A stretch of DNA of 64,000 bases from Calocera cornea HHB12733 (GCA_001632435.1 KV424013.1:57705-121704); one strand, 5' to 3'; positions 25,401 through 37,404 are shown, counted from the stretch's first letter. Numbers and translations are program-made. The notes: generated by a model not told the origin, from the letters alone.

Positions 25401-27882
25401 GTAAGCGATGATAAGACACGTGCCACCACTGCTTCCTCTGTATCTACATGCAGGGTGAGCGGTAATATCATCTCGAAAACCGGCTACACATACCGGAAAG
25501 GGCCTGAATCATTAGAGGAAGAATGTATTCCTCCAGACTCCTTGCTCCAACACAGACTGCGAGACCAACGATGCAGTCGAAGAACGCATAACGAAGCATC
25601 CAATCTCGATCGTTCAAAAAAGTAATCATATGGCTGAGCAGCACATCGTTAGTCTTCTGGCGACCAAAGAAAACGCAAAGGGGAGCAATATTCTGCAAAA
25701 CCGCGCGCTTCACAGCACTCGATGAGTCGACAAGGAGTGTGATGAGCTCCTCCTGTATGATGGCTTGGATGTCTTGCAAGCCGGCATCATATGTACGCTA
25801 GATAAGCAGTCAGCCAAGCTGCTAAATGAGAAGTGGTGCTGCTTACATCTTGCGGCGAATCATCGTCCTCCTCGTTCTCTGCAAGCTTCAGAGTACCCTG
25901 CATCTTCATCGCCTGGTCCATCTCCAGATACCGTACACCGGTCTCGGCAAGAACCACAATACACTGCGCATACATGCAGCGAACCGAGACATCTGGATCT
26001 CGCGCCAGTTCTGTGACGTTGGGGAAGATATATTCCGGGAAGATTTCAGCATTTGAAGGCGTGAGGGTGTGAACGGTCATGAGCTACATGAAGAATTAGC
26101 TACGGTAGTACAGAGAGTGTTAGACACTCACGATCTGCATCAGGGTCCGTACAGCTCCTGCCCTCACAAGTGCAGAATCGTCACGCAGCATATCCACAAC
26201 ATACGGAACCATGCGATCGAGTTTCGCTTCGTCTGTCAATTGCGGTGTCAGCGCAAGGAGCAAGTCCAATGCCCGGACTTTAGAGCTCGCTCGAGCACAA
26301 TTGCGGACGTTCGCGCAGACGATGGACAGTATGATGAGCGCCGGCCCGTCTGCGGACAATCAGCATCAGGTATGAAATGTGCATTGGATGATACATACTG
26401 GCTGCTGCAGCCTGTCGTCCTGGCTTGGCATAGTCAAGCTGACTGTCCGGGATTTGCACCACGACCGGGAAGACGTTCTGAAGCATGATCAGTATGATCT
26501 CAGTAACTAGGAGGACAGGGCTCACCGAGTACGACGTCCTCTCCGGCACCTCCTGTGCATTCCTCAGCTCCATGATCGTCGCCTCTCCATCTCCCAGATA
26601 CGGTTCCACACTCTCCCACTCCTCCCACAGCCTGTCGATACGCCGATCCGCATCGCTCGGTAGTTTCTGGTCCTTCTGATCTGGCCTGCCTGGCGTTTCC
26701 GTACCGTCTGAGACAGAGGGCGCGTAGAAGGGCGACGTTACGGGCTCGTTGAGCGAGGCGATGTAGTGATGAAAGAAAGTATAGAAGGACTCCGGGAAGA
26801 CAGTGTCCCGTGCGTCGGCCAGGGCTTCGTCGAATGAGGGTCGCAGGAAGGGGTTCAGGGACATCATCCGTTTGATCAGCGCCTGCGTGTCCAGAGTGAG
26901 TATGGATCGAGAGATGCTTATGCACAGGCTTACCCGCACGCCCTCGTCAACGATCTCTCCCAGATGCCCATCGAGCGCCAAATCTCCCGCCTTATACTTG
27001 AACAGCTGACTCAAGCTGAACACCTGTCTCCCATCAAGGAACATCTCCGCGAGCACGCATCCTGCACTGAACACGTCCATTGCCTCCGTCACCTTGCTCT
27101 CGCGCTCCTTGGTCTTCCCGATCGTGAACCGCTCGGGGGCGATGTAACATGTGCGCCGGCCGGAGGTGTCGAAGTAGAACGAGAACTCGGAGGGATCGTC
27201 TTCTGGAAGATGGACTGGCTTGAATTGAGAGGAGAAATCGGTGATCAGGACCCAGTTCCATGAGGTGACGACTATGTTTTCGGATTTGAGGTCGCCATGG
27301 GGGATCTATGACCTGATGAGCATGCAGTCTATCATGTGAGCGTAAACGACGTACATTGCGTACTCGCGCGTCCCTCATACCACTCAAAATTTGGAATGCG
27401 ATCCACTTCTTTTCAACGGTGCTCAAGAAGGGTCGAGTGCTGCAGCCATGTCAGCGTTATCACACTCACAAAGTTCAGTCCGACGCACCTAATTCGATCA
27501 TACAGGTTACTCCCCACCCATTGCCTGATCAGATAACCAGCTCTCTCGGTCTCGGCAAACGTCTGGTAGCTGTACACATTGGGCAAGTCAGCCAGAGTCT
27601 CTCGCTCCGCTGCATATCACCAATCAGTACGTAGCAGGCAGATTCAGACAAGCACTGACCCTTCAATCTCCGATGAAAGGACTTCAGGTTTACGCCCAGA
27701 TCCGGCTTGACGAATATCTTGACGACGACCGGCCCATTCCGATGCTTCGCCTTGACTGTCTTGAGGAATCGTGCCGACCCCATACTCTTCTCGTACACGA
27801 GCCCGCCGCCGAGCTCAGCTACGTAGCTGTCCAGTGCCCCTCCTGGCCGGGACGCAACTGTCGTTGAGAGCTGATTGCCCAT
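22424..27882 (-). CDS. VPS15: Vps15 PI3-kinase regulatory serine/threonine kinase
   Basis: Encodes the regulatory kinase of the Vps34 PI3-kinase complexes that act in vacuolar sorting and autophagy. It begins MGNQLST, a good N-myristoylation signal. The kinase domain follows (27.9-26.3 kb), with VVVKIFVKPD, the catalytic loop HGDLKSEN, TDFSSQFKP in place of DFG (usual for Vps15) and CYIAPERF. A HEAT-repeat region spans about 26.4-25.1 kb. The C-terminal WD40 propeller (24.8-22.4 kb) shows repeats such as HTGAVNGIAVAPD, FVTASNDRTVQIWD and GGVISADRTGVIKIF. A Ser-rich linker of about 200 residues precedes the propeller. More than ten short introns interrupt the 5' two thirds. Total length is roughly 1,550-1,650 residues, longer than yeast because of the linker. 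The 3' end lies 310 bp from the LCB1 start. Confidence 0.93.
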
Positions 27883-28606
27883 CGTCTAGTTGTGGTATGG
27901 GAGCATAAGGGTGCGGTGGGTATATGCGCGCTGCAGGGACAGGAGCGGCCAGGGGCTGGACGTCGTTATCGGTGCTCGGTGATGACGCAGACGGGTCGAC
28001 GATTAGACTGCAGCTTGCCAGAAGCCACAGCAGATTATGACCACAATAGACCAGTTCAGTAAGTAGGTGTGACAGAGATTAGCGCTGGCGGTCGCTGCGC
28101 GTGTCGTATGCGCCGCCCGGTGGTGGATGGCGCTCAGCTCTTGGTCCGTTTCAGTACGCGCTGCGGAGGCTTCTCTCCTCTTGATCCCGATCTCCACAAT
28201 CGCTTACCTCATTTGACTCATTCTTTAGTTCCGCAAACAACAATACAGAAGAGTTGGGTTAACATTGATCACAGAGCGATCTCTTTCTAGGCTTCCGCTC
28301 GACGCTTGCGTCTGAACGTCAGCCGAAGGATCTACAATCCTTAGCAATGGGATTACTACAATCCTTAGCAATGGGACTGTTGATGTCGATCGACTGGCAT
28401 TCCCAAACAAACAACCTTAACCCTGACTTCCGATCAACATGTCACCCATGGCGGGAGTACCTCGTCGCATGAGTCGGAGCTCTACGAATGCGAGTACTAT
28501 TTCTTGCCATTCAGCTAGATATACAGGCAACTTTCACAGTCCGTGTACAACAAACAAAGAAAAGCACAGAGCATACAACACGAGTGCACGCCGCGGCAGG
28601 CATGTA
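27883..28606. other. Intergenic region, VPS15 promoter side
   Basis: About 0.7 kb upstream of VPS15 and downstream of the stalk-TM gene. It contains one short tandem duplication (28332-28376); no gene, RNA or TATA box could be supported. Confidence 0.5.
28332..28376. repeat. Two-copy direct repeat of about 21 bp
   Basis: CTACAATCCTTAGCAATGGG occurs at 28332 and again at 28356, separated by three bases. It looks like a simple local duplication in intergenic DNA. Confidence 0.7.
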
Positions 28607-29707
28607 TCAGTTCGCCTTGGAGTCGCCGCCCATCGCGCGCAAGCGCACTTCGTCATCTTCAAGGGCAGGGGTCGGTCTTCCGGGACCATAGCGAGCGATA
28701 CCGAACGTCTGCCGCCTGGTGATAATGTGATGTCGGTTGTACTGGCGCATGAGGAACATCACGATGCCCCCGACGACGAGGAGGCCAACAATACCCCCCA
28801 CCACACCTCCAGCGATTGCCCCCTTGTTCGAGCTGGAGCTGGAGCTGCTACCGCTGCTTCCAGACGAGCCGTCTTGAGTCGGAAGCGGCCCGTCCGCTGT
28901 TCCCACTGACTCTGTGGCCCCGCCCCCTGATGTCGATATATCGAGCGGAGCACTGGTCTCTGAGGGCGCGCTCCCTGATGTCGATATCTCGATCGGAGGA
29001 TTGGTCTCAGTAGCCGCAGGTAGGCCGGCCAGGCATGACCCGTTGTCGGAGGAGTCAACCCAAATCAATGGAGATACAAACAGAGGGCCGTTCTGGTCCG
29101 CCGCGAAGAAGACGACCGGATCAAACTGGGGAACGGTTATCGTCCATGACAGCGAGGTTCCTGCTTGAGATGACGCCTGTGATGAGGAGACCTCTTTGTA
29201 GGTTTGCCCTCCGGGAACAACGATGGCGACAGAGTACGGGTTCGCCACGTTGTTAATGACTGCATTCATCTGCCCGCACATTGCTGTACTGCCCTCCCAG
29301 GAGACGATATGGGAGTTGAATGTGGTGTTGGTGGTTTCGGCGAGGCACGAGGCATCGTTGTTGCTACTCGGCTGCACTGGCAGTATGGCGGTCGTCCCTC
29401 CCGACGCAAAGCCCGTCGAGTCCGATCCGATGATGACGATAATATCCTGCTGGGCCCACGGCAGCGTGGTGGTATACGTGGACGTCGTATTGGCCACGAT
29501 CGCAGAGCCGTTGCCCCATTGGGCGACGGGCAGGTCCGGAACATTGCCGGCGACGCGAAGGATTGAGAACTGGTACGGGGGTGAGCCTCCGGAGGGGGTG
29601 ATTGTAATGGGTGTGCATTGCCGGGGGACGGCGGGGGAGTGCGCGAACGTCCAGCTGTGCACCTGCCGTGCGGCGAGGGCGAGGGCGAGGAAGGCAAGCA
29701 CAGACAT
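28607..29707 (-). CDS. Secreted/cell-surface single-TM protein with Ser/Thr-rich stalk (copy A)
   Basis: An intronless 366-residue protein with a signal peptide (MSVLAFLALALAARQVHS) and an extracellular beta-type domain of about 190 residues with several N-glycosylation sites (NGS, NTT, NTS). A Ser/Gly-rich stalk with a run of serines follows. A single transmembrane helix (AIAGGVVGGIVGLLVVGGIV) and a short cytoplasmic tail complete it. The layout is that of fungal wall-sensor-like or adhesion proteins of Agaricomycetes; no enzymatic motif is visible. It shares the motif GSDxxGFASGGT, a spaced pair of cysteines and the whole domain order with copy B at 36310-37404. A TATA box lies 59 bp upstream. 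Confidence 0.8.
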   Translation of the reverse strand: MSVLAFLALALAARQVHSWTFAHSPAVPRQCTPITITPSGGSPPYQFSILRVAGNVPDLPVAQWGNGSAIVANTTSTYTTTLPWAQQDIIVIIGSDSTGFASGGTTAILPVQPSSNNDASCLAETTNTTFNSHIVSWEGSTAMCGQMNAVINNVANPYSVAIVVPGGQTYKEVSSSQASSQAGTSLSWTITVPQFDPVVFFAADQNGPLFVSPLIWVDSSDNGSCLAGLPAATETNPPIEISTSGSAPSETSAPLDISTSGGGATESVGTADGPLPTQDGSSGSSGSSSSSSSNKGAIAGGVVGGIVGLLVVGGIVMFLMRQYNRHHIITRRQTFGIARYGPGRPTPALEDDEVRLRAMGGDSKAN

Positions 29708-30516
29708 CGTCGTGGCAGGGGTGAAGCACCAGGCAGCGCAAGCGGCGGTCAGTAGTAGTGTCTGCTTTATAGACCCCCAGCTGCATATACAATGTAAAAG
29801 TCCGCTTGTTTCGGAGCGTCGGGCACGACCAGCCAGTTGCGTATCAGTTGCCTCCACCGAAGCTCACATTTCAGTGGGCCATATCCGTCTTGAGCTACCG
29901 CCAGGCGATGCTAGCCACACCTGCCGCAAGGTCAACGCAAGTCAATGCATTAGTGCTGCAGCCTCAGGGGAGCCAGATGCGAGCGGCCGGCGTATGGGTA
30001 CCTGACAAAGGAGTGCCGGAGTGCCACATATTCAAGGAGAAGCGGGGGACGATCGCAGGTGCACAGGCCATCTGGTCATAGTTGGGCCCATCTCCGGTCG
30101 GAGCGGAGTCGGCAACGTCGTTTGTAAGATTCTTGTTGATTTGGTAAGTTTCGGCGAGCGGGGTTCCGTTAGGTTCTGTCCTATTCAGTGTGTGGGCGTT
30201 GCCGAGGATACTCCCGTCTATCTCGATTCGAGCACGTGCAGTGGCCAATTACGATATACGGCCCACATAAGTGAGTAGCGCCATCTGCGAACGTCAAAGG
30301 ATACCATTTTCCTTAAATCGTAACTATCGTATCTTCGTATCAGTGCGAACAGATAACAGACTGCAGAGGGGTGTATCGTCCAGACAATGGGTATAATCGC
30401 AAGCACGGAAGGCATTACGCATAATCATCAGCATCATCAGCAGGACGGGAGACGGCGGCCGCGTCGCACATATCAGCAACATCAGCAGAAGTACCACCGT
30501 TGTTACATCGGCCAAA
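29708..30516. other. Intergenic region
   Basis: About 0.8 kb upstream of the stalk-TM gene A and downstream of the D-lactate dehydrogenase gene. Apart from the TATA box at 29766-29771 no feature could be supported. Confidence 0.5.
29766..29771 (-). promoter_or_regulatory. TATA box of stalk-TM gene A
   Basis: Reads TATAAA on the minus strand (context CTATAAAGC), 59 bp upstream of the ATG at 29707. Confidence 0.6.
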
Positions 30517-31761
30517 TCAGAGCTGCGGCGCCTTGTTCAGACTGTGCTGCACGTCGTGCAGCCTCTTCCCGGACTGGAGTGATGTTAGCACGGGCAGGGC
30601 GGGCAGAGAGCGGACATACCAGGTACTGCCGTATGCTCTCCAGGCTCGTCTCGACGATCGTCCCCAGCGCGTCGCGCGTCAAAAATGCCTGATGGGGCGT
30701 GATCCTTCATTACATCAGCCCGCGCCCACACCACATAACATACGATGGCAGGAAAGTAGACTCACAAGACCTGCGGGAGGAGCAATAGCCTGCCCAAGTT
30801 ATCGTCGTGTATGCCAGACTCCCTTCGATCATGGAAAAAGATCTCCGTCTCGTTCTCGTACACGTCCATGCCCGCTGCGCCGACCTGTCCCGCGCGCAGG
30901 CCCTTGAGCAGCGCCTCCGAGTCGACGAGCCCGCCGCGCGCGACGTTGATGAGGGTGAACCCCGGCTTGCACTTGCCGATAAAGGCCGGGTCGACGAGGC
31001 GGAGTGTGTGCTCGTTCAGCGGGCAATGGAGGGAGACGACGTCGCATTGCGGGAGCATCTCGTCGAGCGAGTTGACGTAGGTCAGATTGGGGACGGTGAG
31101 GAGCGAGGGGTTCTGGTAGATGTCGTTACACAGGATACGCATGCCGAACGCGTGCAGGATGTTGGCGACGATCGCGCCCGTCTGGCCGGTGCCGATGATC
31201 CCCGCCGTCTTCCCGTGCAGGTCCCACCCGACGAGCCCGTCCAGTGAGAAGTCGCCGTGCAGCATCTGGACGGGTCATATCAGCTTACTTGCCCAATTAG
31301 TAGGAGATAGGAGGGCGCACCTTGGAAGATGCGCGGTGGATCTTCCGGTTCACACCGAGCAGCAGCGCGATCGCGAACTCGGCGACGGCATACGGGGAGT
31401 ACGCGGGCACGCGTGTGACGGTAATCCCGTGCTTTGTGCACGCGTCGACATCCACGTTATCGTACCCCGCACAGCGGAGGACGACCATCCCGACACCGAA
31501 CTCGGCAAGCGCTTCAGCGGTCTTGGCGCTCAGCTTATCGTTTACGAAGATGGAGACGATCTGCACTATTTGTCGATACAAGCTGTATAGAGTGTGGAAG
31601 AGACGCACCTTGAACCCCTTTGCCTGGTTGACGGTGTTCTCGCCCAGCAAATCGGGGGTGGGAACCATCTCGAAAGGCGACTTGTCCTTCTCGATCTGGT
31701 AGTCGTACGCATTCAGACTCCACTGCTTGGACGAGTACAACAGGATGCGTTCTTTATCCAT
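30517..31761 (-). CDS. D-lactate dehydrogenase-type 2-hydroxyacid dehydrogenase
   Basis: An NAD-dependent D-isomer-specific 2-hydroxyacid dehydrogenase of about 340 residues, closest in pattern to fermentative D-lactate dehydrogenases that interconvert pyruvate and D-lactate in the cytosol. Landmarks: the substrate-binding LRCAGYDNVDVDA, VPAYSPYAVAEFA, the cofactor motif GIIGTGQTGA, SLHCPLNEHTLRLVD, the catalytic arginine in NVARGGLVDSEAL and the catalytic histidine in ITPHQAFLT, which is restored by splicing an intron near 30702-30763. Other introns lie near 31268-31320 and 31555-31608. It is divergent from an aldolase gene whose family releases pyruvate, so the two may act on the same pool; this link is inference. 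Confidence 0.88.
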
Positions 31762-32327
31762 GTCGACACGATATCGTTTGCGCGTATGACAGGCTTGTTG
31801 ACTGCAATATGTTGACTAGCGCACGGTGGTATTAATTGTTGAGCGATGGCTTGCCGTGACTACATTCTGATGAACGCGGTGCCCGGCGGCTCAGGGTTTG
31901 GCTGCTCCTATTATCGGCGGGCGTCAAGTCTACGTGCAGACCGGGCGCTACCCCGCACTCCCGGCCACTTTCTGCCCTGGTCTATCACCGTGCGCCCTCT
32001 GCCAGACACGCCAGCGCATCTCCCTGCCGGCGATTGTCACGGTACACGCTGGTCAGAAGCGGCGGCGGCACGCCCGGGGCGGCGAGCTCGGTGAGGGTCG
32101 GCCCCGTCGGCCTACCGGGAAACGGACCGGATCGACCTGGTCAGTGGACCCTCGGCGCATACACATTCCGTCCTCAACCCCCCGGCGAGGATGCTGCGTG
32201 ACGCCCTCCGCCTTCCAGCAGCCTTAAGAGGGACAGCACTAGCACGCAGCCCAGCCCATCCAGCCCTCCTCCGCTTGCCCTACCACCGCAAGTAATCTGA
32301 ACGAAAGACCGTACGGAGAATACCAAC
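31762..32327. promoter_or_regulatory. Divergent promoter between D-LDH and HpcH/HpaI aldolase
   Basis: A 566-bp GC-rich interval separating the two divergent starts. No TATA box or clear operator was found. The arrangement would allow shared regulation of the two metabolic genes. Confidence 0.45.
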
Positions 32328-33196
32328 ATGTCGGGACAGATCCAGAACAAGCTCATCCACGCGTTGCGCGCTGGCAAGCAGACATTCGGCATATGGCAAA
32401 TGATCAACAGCCCGGCCATCTCTAGGACGCTGTCTCTGCTCGGCCCAGACTGGATCTGTGTGGATTGTGAACATGGTGCGCTCCCTTCCCCCTGCTCTGG
32501 AATCGTTAGCTCATGCGCGACGTAGGCAACATCGACGACGCCGGGATGCACGAGGCGATCCACAACATCCGCGCACCTGTCACGCCGCTTGTGCGCATCC
32601 CCGACAACCAGAACGTGTATGTGAAGCGCGCGCTGGATGCGGGTGCCCAAGGTCTCTGCGTGCCGATGATCAACACGGTGGAGCAGGCCAAGTACCTGGT
32701 CGACTCGGTCTACTTCCCGCCCAAGGGCAAGCGGGGTCTCGGCTCTCCCTACGCCATGGCTTCGTTCGCCTCGAACGGCGTTGCGCCTAGCCTTGGGGAA
32801 TACTTCTTCGAGGCAAACGACGCGATCCTGCTCATGGTGCAGATCGAGACGGCCGAGGCGGTCGAGAACGTCGATGCGATCGCCGCGCTGGATGGGGTGC
32901 ACATGCTCATGGTCGGCCCCTTCGACCTGAGCAACTCGCTCGGCGTCCCGCTCGTCAAGGGCGAGACGGACAAGCTCAGGGATGCGATCGCCAAGATCAA
33001 GGCGACCGCGGAGAAGTATGGGAAATGGACCGGGATCTACAGCGTGAGCGCTGAGGACGCCGCCAGGCGCGCTAGGGAGGGGTGGAACTTCATCGCCCTG
33101 GGCAGCGAGATGAGCTTCCTCCAGGCGGGCATTGTCGATGGGCTCAGCGTTGCCCGTGGCGGCGAGACGGCGAAGAGCAAGGAGGTCACCTACTAA
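32328..33196 (+). CDS. HpcH/HpaI-family aldolase
   Basis: A class II pyruvate-type aldolase of about 272 residues, the family that splits 4-hydroxy-2-oxo acids into pyruvate and an aldehyde. Sequence evidence includes FGIWQMINSPAISRTL, DWICVDCEHG (completed across a 50-bp intron at about 32475-32525), PLVRIPDN, the metal-binding glutamate in VQIETAEAVEN, VGPFDLSNSLGV and the glycine-rich GAQGLCVPMINT. The family is widespread in fungi, where the physiological substrate is usually unknown. Codon use and length are normal. It is paired divergently with a D-2-hydroxyacid dehydrogenase and followed by an MFS exporter, suggesting a small carboxylic-acid catabolic group. Confidence 0.88.
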
Positions 33197-33325
33197 GTAT
33201 ATGCATGTATGCTGCAAGAAAATGAAATTGTTCAATCGTCGCTTCCATTATTGAGTGTGCGACTCAGCTAGTCTCTAACATATTATGGCCAGTGATACAG
33301 TCCGTTTCTATTACCAACATCCCAT

Positions 33326-35059
33326 CTACTCGGAAGGCGCGTACTTGCTCTTCTTCCTCAGTGTTGGGCCCCAGATCCGGAGTGCGAACGGAATTGGAAT
33401 CATGAGGAGGGCGATGCAGCCAAGGAGGGTGGACGCCCATCTGGCGTTCAGCCGCTCGTACATCTGCGTAGCGAATAGCGGGAATCCGGCGCCGAACAGA
33501 CTCCGGATGATCGTCGCTCCAGCCAACGCAGACGCTGCGACCACAACGTACGCGTCGACGATGTAGTTGAACAAGCTCAGGAAGATGAGCACGACGCCGT
33601 ACCCGAGGAAGGAGGTGGCCATCATCGGGGCCCAGAAGGAGATGCTGGGGTAGCTCGTCCATCCGAACCAGAAGAAGCCGATGGCGAACACTGGCGCGCC
33701 GAGGAGAGCCATTTCTAGCCTGAACTCGGGCGGCACGTTCTTCGGCGCGAAGCGCGCGATCGACTTCTCGTACCGCGGATTGAAGAAGAAGAGGCAGCTG
33801 GCCGTGGCTGCACAGCCGCCGAGGAAGAGAGGCATGAACATGAGGCCCGAGGCGCCCTCGTTCATCCGGTGGCCGAGGGTGAACACGATCGGGAATGCTT
33901 CGAACAGGAGGTAGATGCAACCATAGACGAAGGACATGTAGAGCGTGATGGCGAGCAGCATCGGCTCGCGGATCAGCATCTTGAAAGGCCGGCCGAAGAC
34001 GAGGTATGCCAGGCGGCGAGGGTCCTTGGGCATCGTCTCCAGGGCGGAGAAGTAGCGAGTGTCACCGGTCGCCTTCCTGAGGGCGCGAGCCTTGCGAGTA
34101 AGGAGCATAGGACTACATGCAGAGTTAGTAGATTATCACGACTCAGTAGGCGAATTGGACATACGCAAAGGTCTCGGGCACAGTGAAGACGATCCCGATG
34201 GTGCAAGCGGCGGCGAAGAAGGTAAGCACCCAAAAGAGCCACCTCCAATGCACGCCCGCAACGGTCATGTAGCCGCTAACAATAGGGCCTAGGGCCGGTC
34301 CAGCAATAGGTGCAAGAGCGAAGAACGCCATGCTCTGGCCTCGCGTGTCCGGGTCCCACAAATCAGCGATGAGGGCACCGGCATTCGTAAGCGGGCAAGC
34401 AGCGCAGAAGCCGCCAAGGAAGCGGAAGGCAATGAGGGCACCGGGGTTGGGAGCAACTGCGCATGCGACTTGGAAGATGGTGTAGAGGAAGAAGGAGGCG
34501 ATGAAGATCGGACGACGACCGACGGCTTCCGATAAAGGGGCCCAGAAAATGGGACCGACACAGTAACCGGCGACAAAGATGGCGATGAGGAGGGTTGCGA
34601 CCTCTGTGGAGAGGTGCCAGTCCTTGATAAGTTGGGGGAGAATTCCAGATGGCGCGGAAGAGGCGAATGTGCTATCACACAACAGATTAGAAGAATTGAT
34701 TTTGAATAGAGGATGGACACTCACGCGTTGAAGACAAGGATGCTACCAAATGAAGTGATGTACCATCTCTTCCATCTGCTCCAGTTCTTGGGGTTCCCAG
34801 GGTCATTCGTTCCTTCCCACTGCACGAGGAAGTTGTTCTGCTTTTCACCAAGCATCTCCGCCGGACGCTCCTCGTCCGGCATGAAAACCTGGCCGACATC
34901 GGCCGCACTCCCCTCGCCGCTCCATGATTGCTCCGGGACGGCGAGCCCGGAGGGGTGCGAGGGTGGCACAGCAGTACTGTCTGCCGACCCGACGGAGTGC
35001 ACTGGAGAAGGTGGCCGAAGCATTGGTGGTGCAAGAGAGGTCGAGGGCGGTGTCGACAT
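33326..35059 (-). CDS. DHA1-family MFS transporter (drug/polyamine exporter type)
   Basis: A 12-TM major facilitator of about 540 residues. The hydrophilic N-terminal arm of about 85 residues ends with the DHA1 signature NPKNWSRWKRWYITSF. Further family marks are WAPLSEAVGRRPIFI (motif A loop), FLGGFCAACPLTNAGALIADLW, FFALAPIAGPALGPIVSGY (motif C, typical of exporters) and VPETFAPMLLTRKA in the central loop. Introns lie near 34115-34165 and 34672-34722. The subfamily includes Tpo1 and Flr1-like exporters of drugs, polyamines and weak acids; the substrate is not readable from sequence. It is tail-to-tail with the aldolase gene (130 bp). Confidence 0.88.
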
Positions 35060-36309
35060 GTTGTTACTGCCCCTCTATTCAAGGATGCGAAGGTTGTGAG
35101 AGTCTAGCAGGATGCGGAACACGATAAAGCGAGGAAATATATTTGCGCCTCCAAGCGAAGCCATCGTCGCTGTAATATACTCGTCGCGTCGCATTGCGGC
35201 TCGCCGCAGTTTACGAACACCATCGGACGTCAGCCCGCCAAGTGTACAGTACATTGTGTGCGACCGCGCTCGAGACCGGGGAGCGGCGGGTCGCCTCGCG
35301 GGCATCGCTCACGGATTCCGCATGGGAACAGGTGAGATGCACGCAGTGGGTGGGTGGCCCGGCAGTCAGATTCGAGCGCCCGCCACTTCGGGTGCCAGCG
35401 GGTCCGGGCTCGCATAACCGGAACAAGCCACCGGAGGCGTGACTAAGCGCCGAAATCCCTGAAAAGGCGGGCTTCGAGAAAACACATGCGTCCGTATGCA
35501 GATTCGGGAGATTTTCATGTTACGGTCGGTGATGAAGAACGTCCGGGAAGCGTTCAGAAACGTGAGATAAGCTGCGGAAGTTGCGCTCCTGGTGCCGCTA
35601 CGGTCCAGAGAAGGCCGAAGCTGGCCGATCCGAACGTCATCTCAAGCTGTGGCGGTGCACCGCGAACGTGATTACAAGGGGCGCCCTATACTGTTACCGG
35701 AGCCGAACGTGAAGAATATTATCACCGCACCCATGAAACGTTCATCATGCGTGCTCGTCGGCGCCGATGACCTCTTCAACTTACGTCTCTATCAGCACGG
35801 CACGAGTTCTCATGCTGATATCTAGGATTTTCAGCGGACTTGACACACGTCTCACGGTTTGTCCCTCAAGATGCAACTCGTGCGGCAAGGGCTCCTGTGG
35901 ATGCATCCTTTGCACCCCCAAGACTCGTACTCTACAGGTCGGCCGCTTTCTTCTCGAACCTTTCTTGAATGAGTTCTTGGCAATGATGATATGCTCCCTC
36001 TGATCACTGCCCTGAGCTTTTCGCTTTCCGCTCTCCGGATATGGGACTAGATGCGGTTCACCTTGGGCGGGTCGTGCCCTGGCTCCGGTTATGGCGGTGC
36101 AATATGAACATGCACTCGTCCGGAGACATGCATATCACGGGCCCGTTGCGATTCTCCGTGGGAACGCTGACGCCGCTGACTATGTTTCCAACAAAGTCAC
36201 AATGGATTTCGGGCTTCTTACTCCTGCGGTAGTCTTCTCGGGTGCACCCCTCACTCGTCATTGTGTAGCCTCGGGGCGCGCTGCGAATATGTTACAATCC
36301 CAAGTCCAT
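35060..36309. other. Intergenic region of 1.25 kb
   Basis: Contains the MFS promoter and the 3' flank of stalk-TM gene B. Several short open frames have no recognisable domain and conflict with each other; none is annotated. No RNA gene or repeat was seen. Confidence 0.5.
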
Positions 36310-37404
36310 CTACACCTGTACATTCTGCTCGAACCGTGCGGCCCGTTCTGGAGCCTTGAGCGCCTCCTCCTTCCCCCATCCCGGTGCCTCTCCACCCTCA
36401 TACCCATCGCCCATCTTGACCCACCCCTCCTTGTCCCCTCCCTGCAACCTCGGTTTCTGGCTCGCGGGGTAGCTAAGCAGCTTGATATTCCGCTTCAGCT
36501 TCTCCTGCCTCTTCCTTCGGTTCCGCCGGTGCAGGAGGAACACACCCAGGCCGATGAGGGCGATCGACCCACCCACGCCGCCCGCGACGCCGCCCGCGAT
36601 AGCGCCGACGTTCACCCCGTCCTCGCTTGTGGAGGTGGCAACGGCCCCAGCCGCAGGTGCGTCGGTGACGGTGTACGCGCCATCCTGCGTGCAGGTGGTG
36701 TTGCCCGCCCCGACCGTCGTGAGGCCGGAGACGAACAGCTGGCCCTCCGCGTCCTGCACGATGTACGCCACGTCGATCCCCTCGGGCACGACCATGTCCC
36801 AGTACAGCGTGTACACCGTGGGCGGGTTAAACCCATCCGTGTTGTTCGTCCCGTTCGTCAGTGGCGGGGAGACGACCACGAAGCTCTCCCCGCCGGGGAT
36901 GACCACGTCGATCACGACGGGTAGCTGGACGTTGTAGAACACCGAGACCATGGTTGCGCATTCCTCGGGCGGGTCGGCACCCCAGAAGGGGACGAGCTCG
37001 AGGTACGCCTCGTTGTCGTACGTATTCACGCAGGAGCTGTCGCCCGTATCCGAGGGCTCGACAGTGTACACGTCGCTCGTCCCGCCGCTTGCGAACCCGT
37101 CCGCATCACTCCCCACCACCACGAGCGGCGTGCCCGCCGCGAAGGGCAGGATGAAGTCTTCGACGACTGTACCGGACTGGTCCGGGCTGATGTCGACGCG
37201 CCCGCCCGAGGTCCACTCGGGGAAAGAGGTGTTGAGCCCCGCCAGCGCTAGGAAGGAGAATGTGTGCGGGGCGGTGCCCCCCGTCCAGGAGAGGGTGAGG
37301 GAGCCGCATTCGGTCGGGTAGCGCGAGAGGGTGAAGTTCCACGCGAGCGTGGGGAGTGCGGCGGAGACGAGGGCGAGGAGGGCGGGGAAGAGGGAGGGCG
37401 ACAT
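36310..37404 (-). CDS. Secreted/cell-surface single-TM protein with stalk (copy B)
   Basis: An intronless 364-residue paralogue of the gene at 28607-29707. It has a signal peptide (MSPSLFPALLALVSAALPTLA), an extracellular domain with N-glycosylation sites (NFT, NTS, NGT, NNT), an Ala/Thr-rich stalk, a TM helix of Gly/Ala/Leu character (VGGSIALIGLGVFLL) and a basic juxtamembrane tail (HRRNRRKRQEKLKR). The shared landmark is GSDADGFASGGT followed by a spaced cysteine, aligned with GSDSTGFASGGT in copy A. Function is unknown. The two copies bracket the D-LDH, aldolase and MFS genes. Confidence 0.8.
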   Translation of the reverse strand: MSPSLFPALLALVSAALPTLAWNFTLSRYPTECGSLTLSWTGGTAPHTFSFLALAGLNTSFPEWTSGGRVDISPDQSGTVVEDFILPFAAGTPLVVVGSDADGFASGGTSDVYTVEPSDTGDSSCVNTYDNEAYLELVPFWGADPPEECATMVSVFYNVQLPVVIDVVIPGGESFVVVSPPLTNGTNNTDGFNPPTVYTLYWDMVVPEGIDVAYIVQDAEGQLFVSGLTTVGAGNTTCTQDGAYTVTDAPAAGAVATSTSEDGVNVGAIAGGVAGGVGGSIALIGLGVFLLHRRNRRKRQEKLKRNIKLLSYPASQKPRLQGGDKEGWVKMGDGYEGGEAPGWGKEEALKAPERAARFEQNVQV

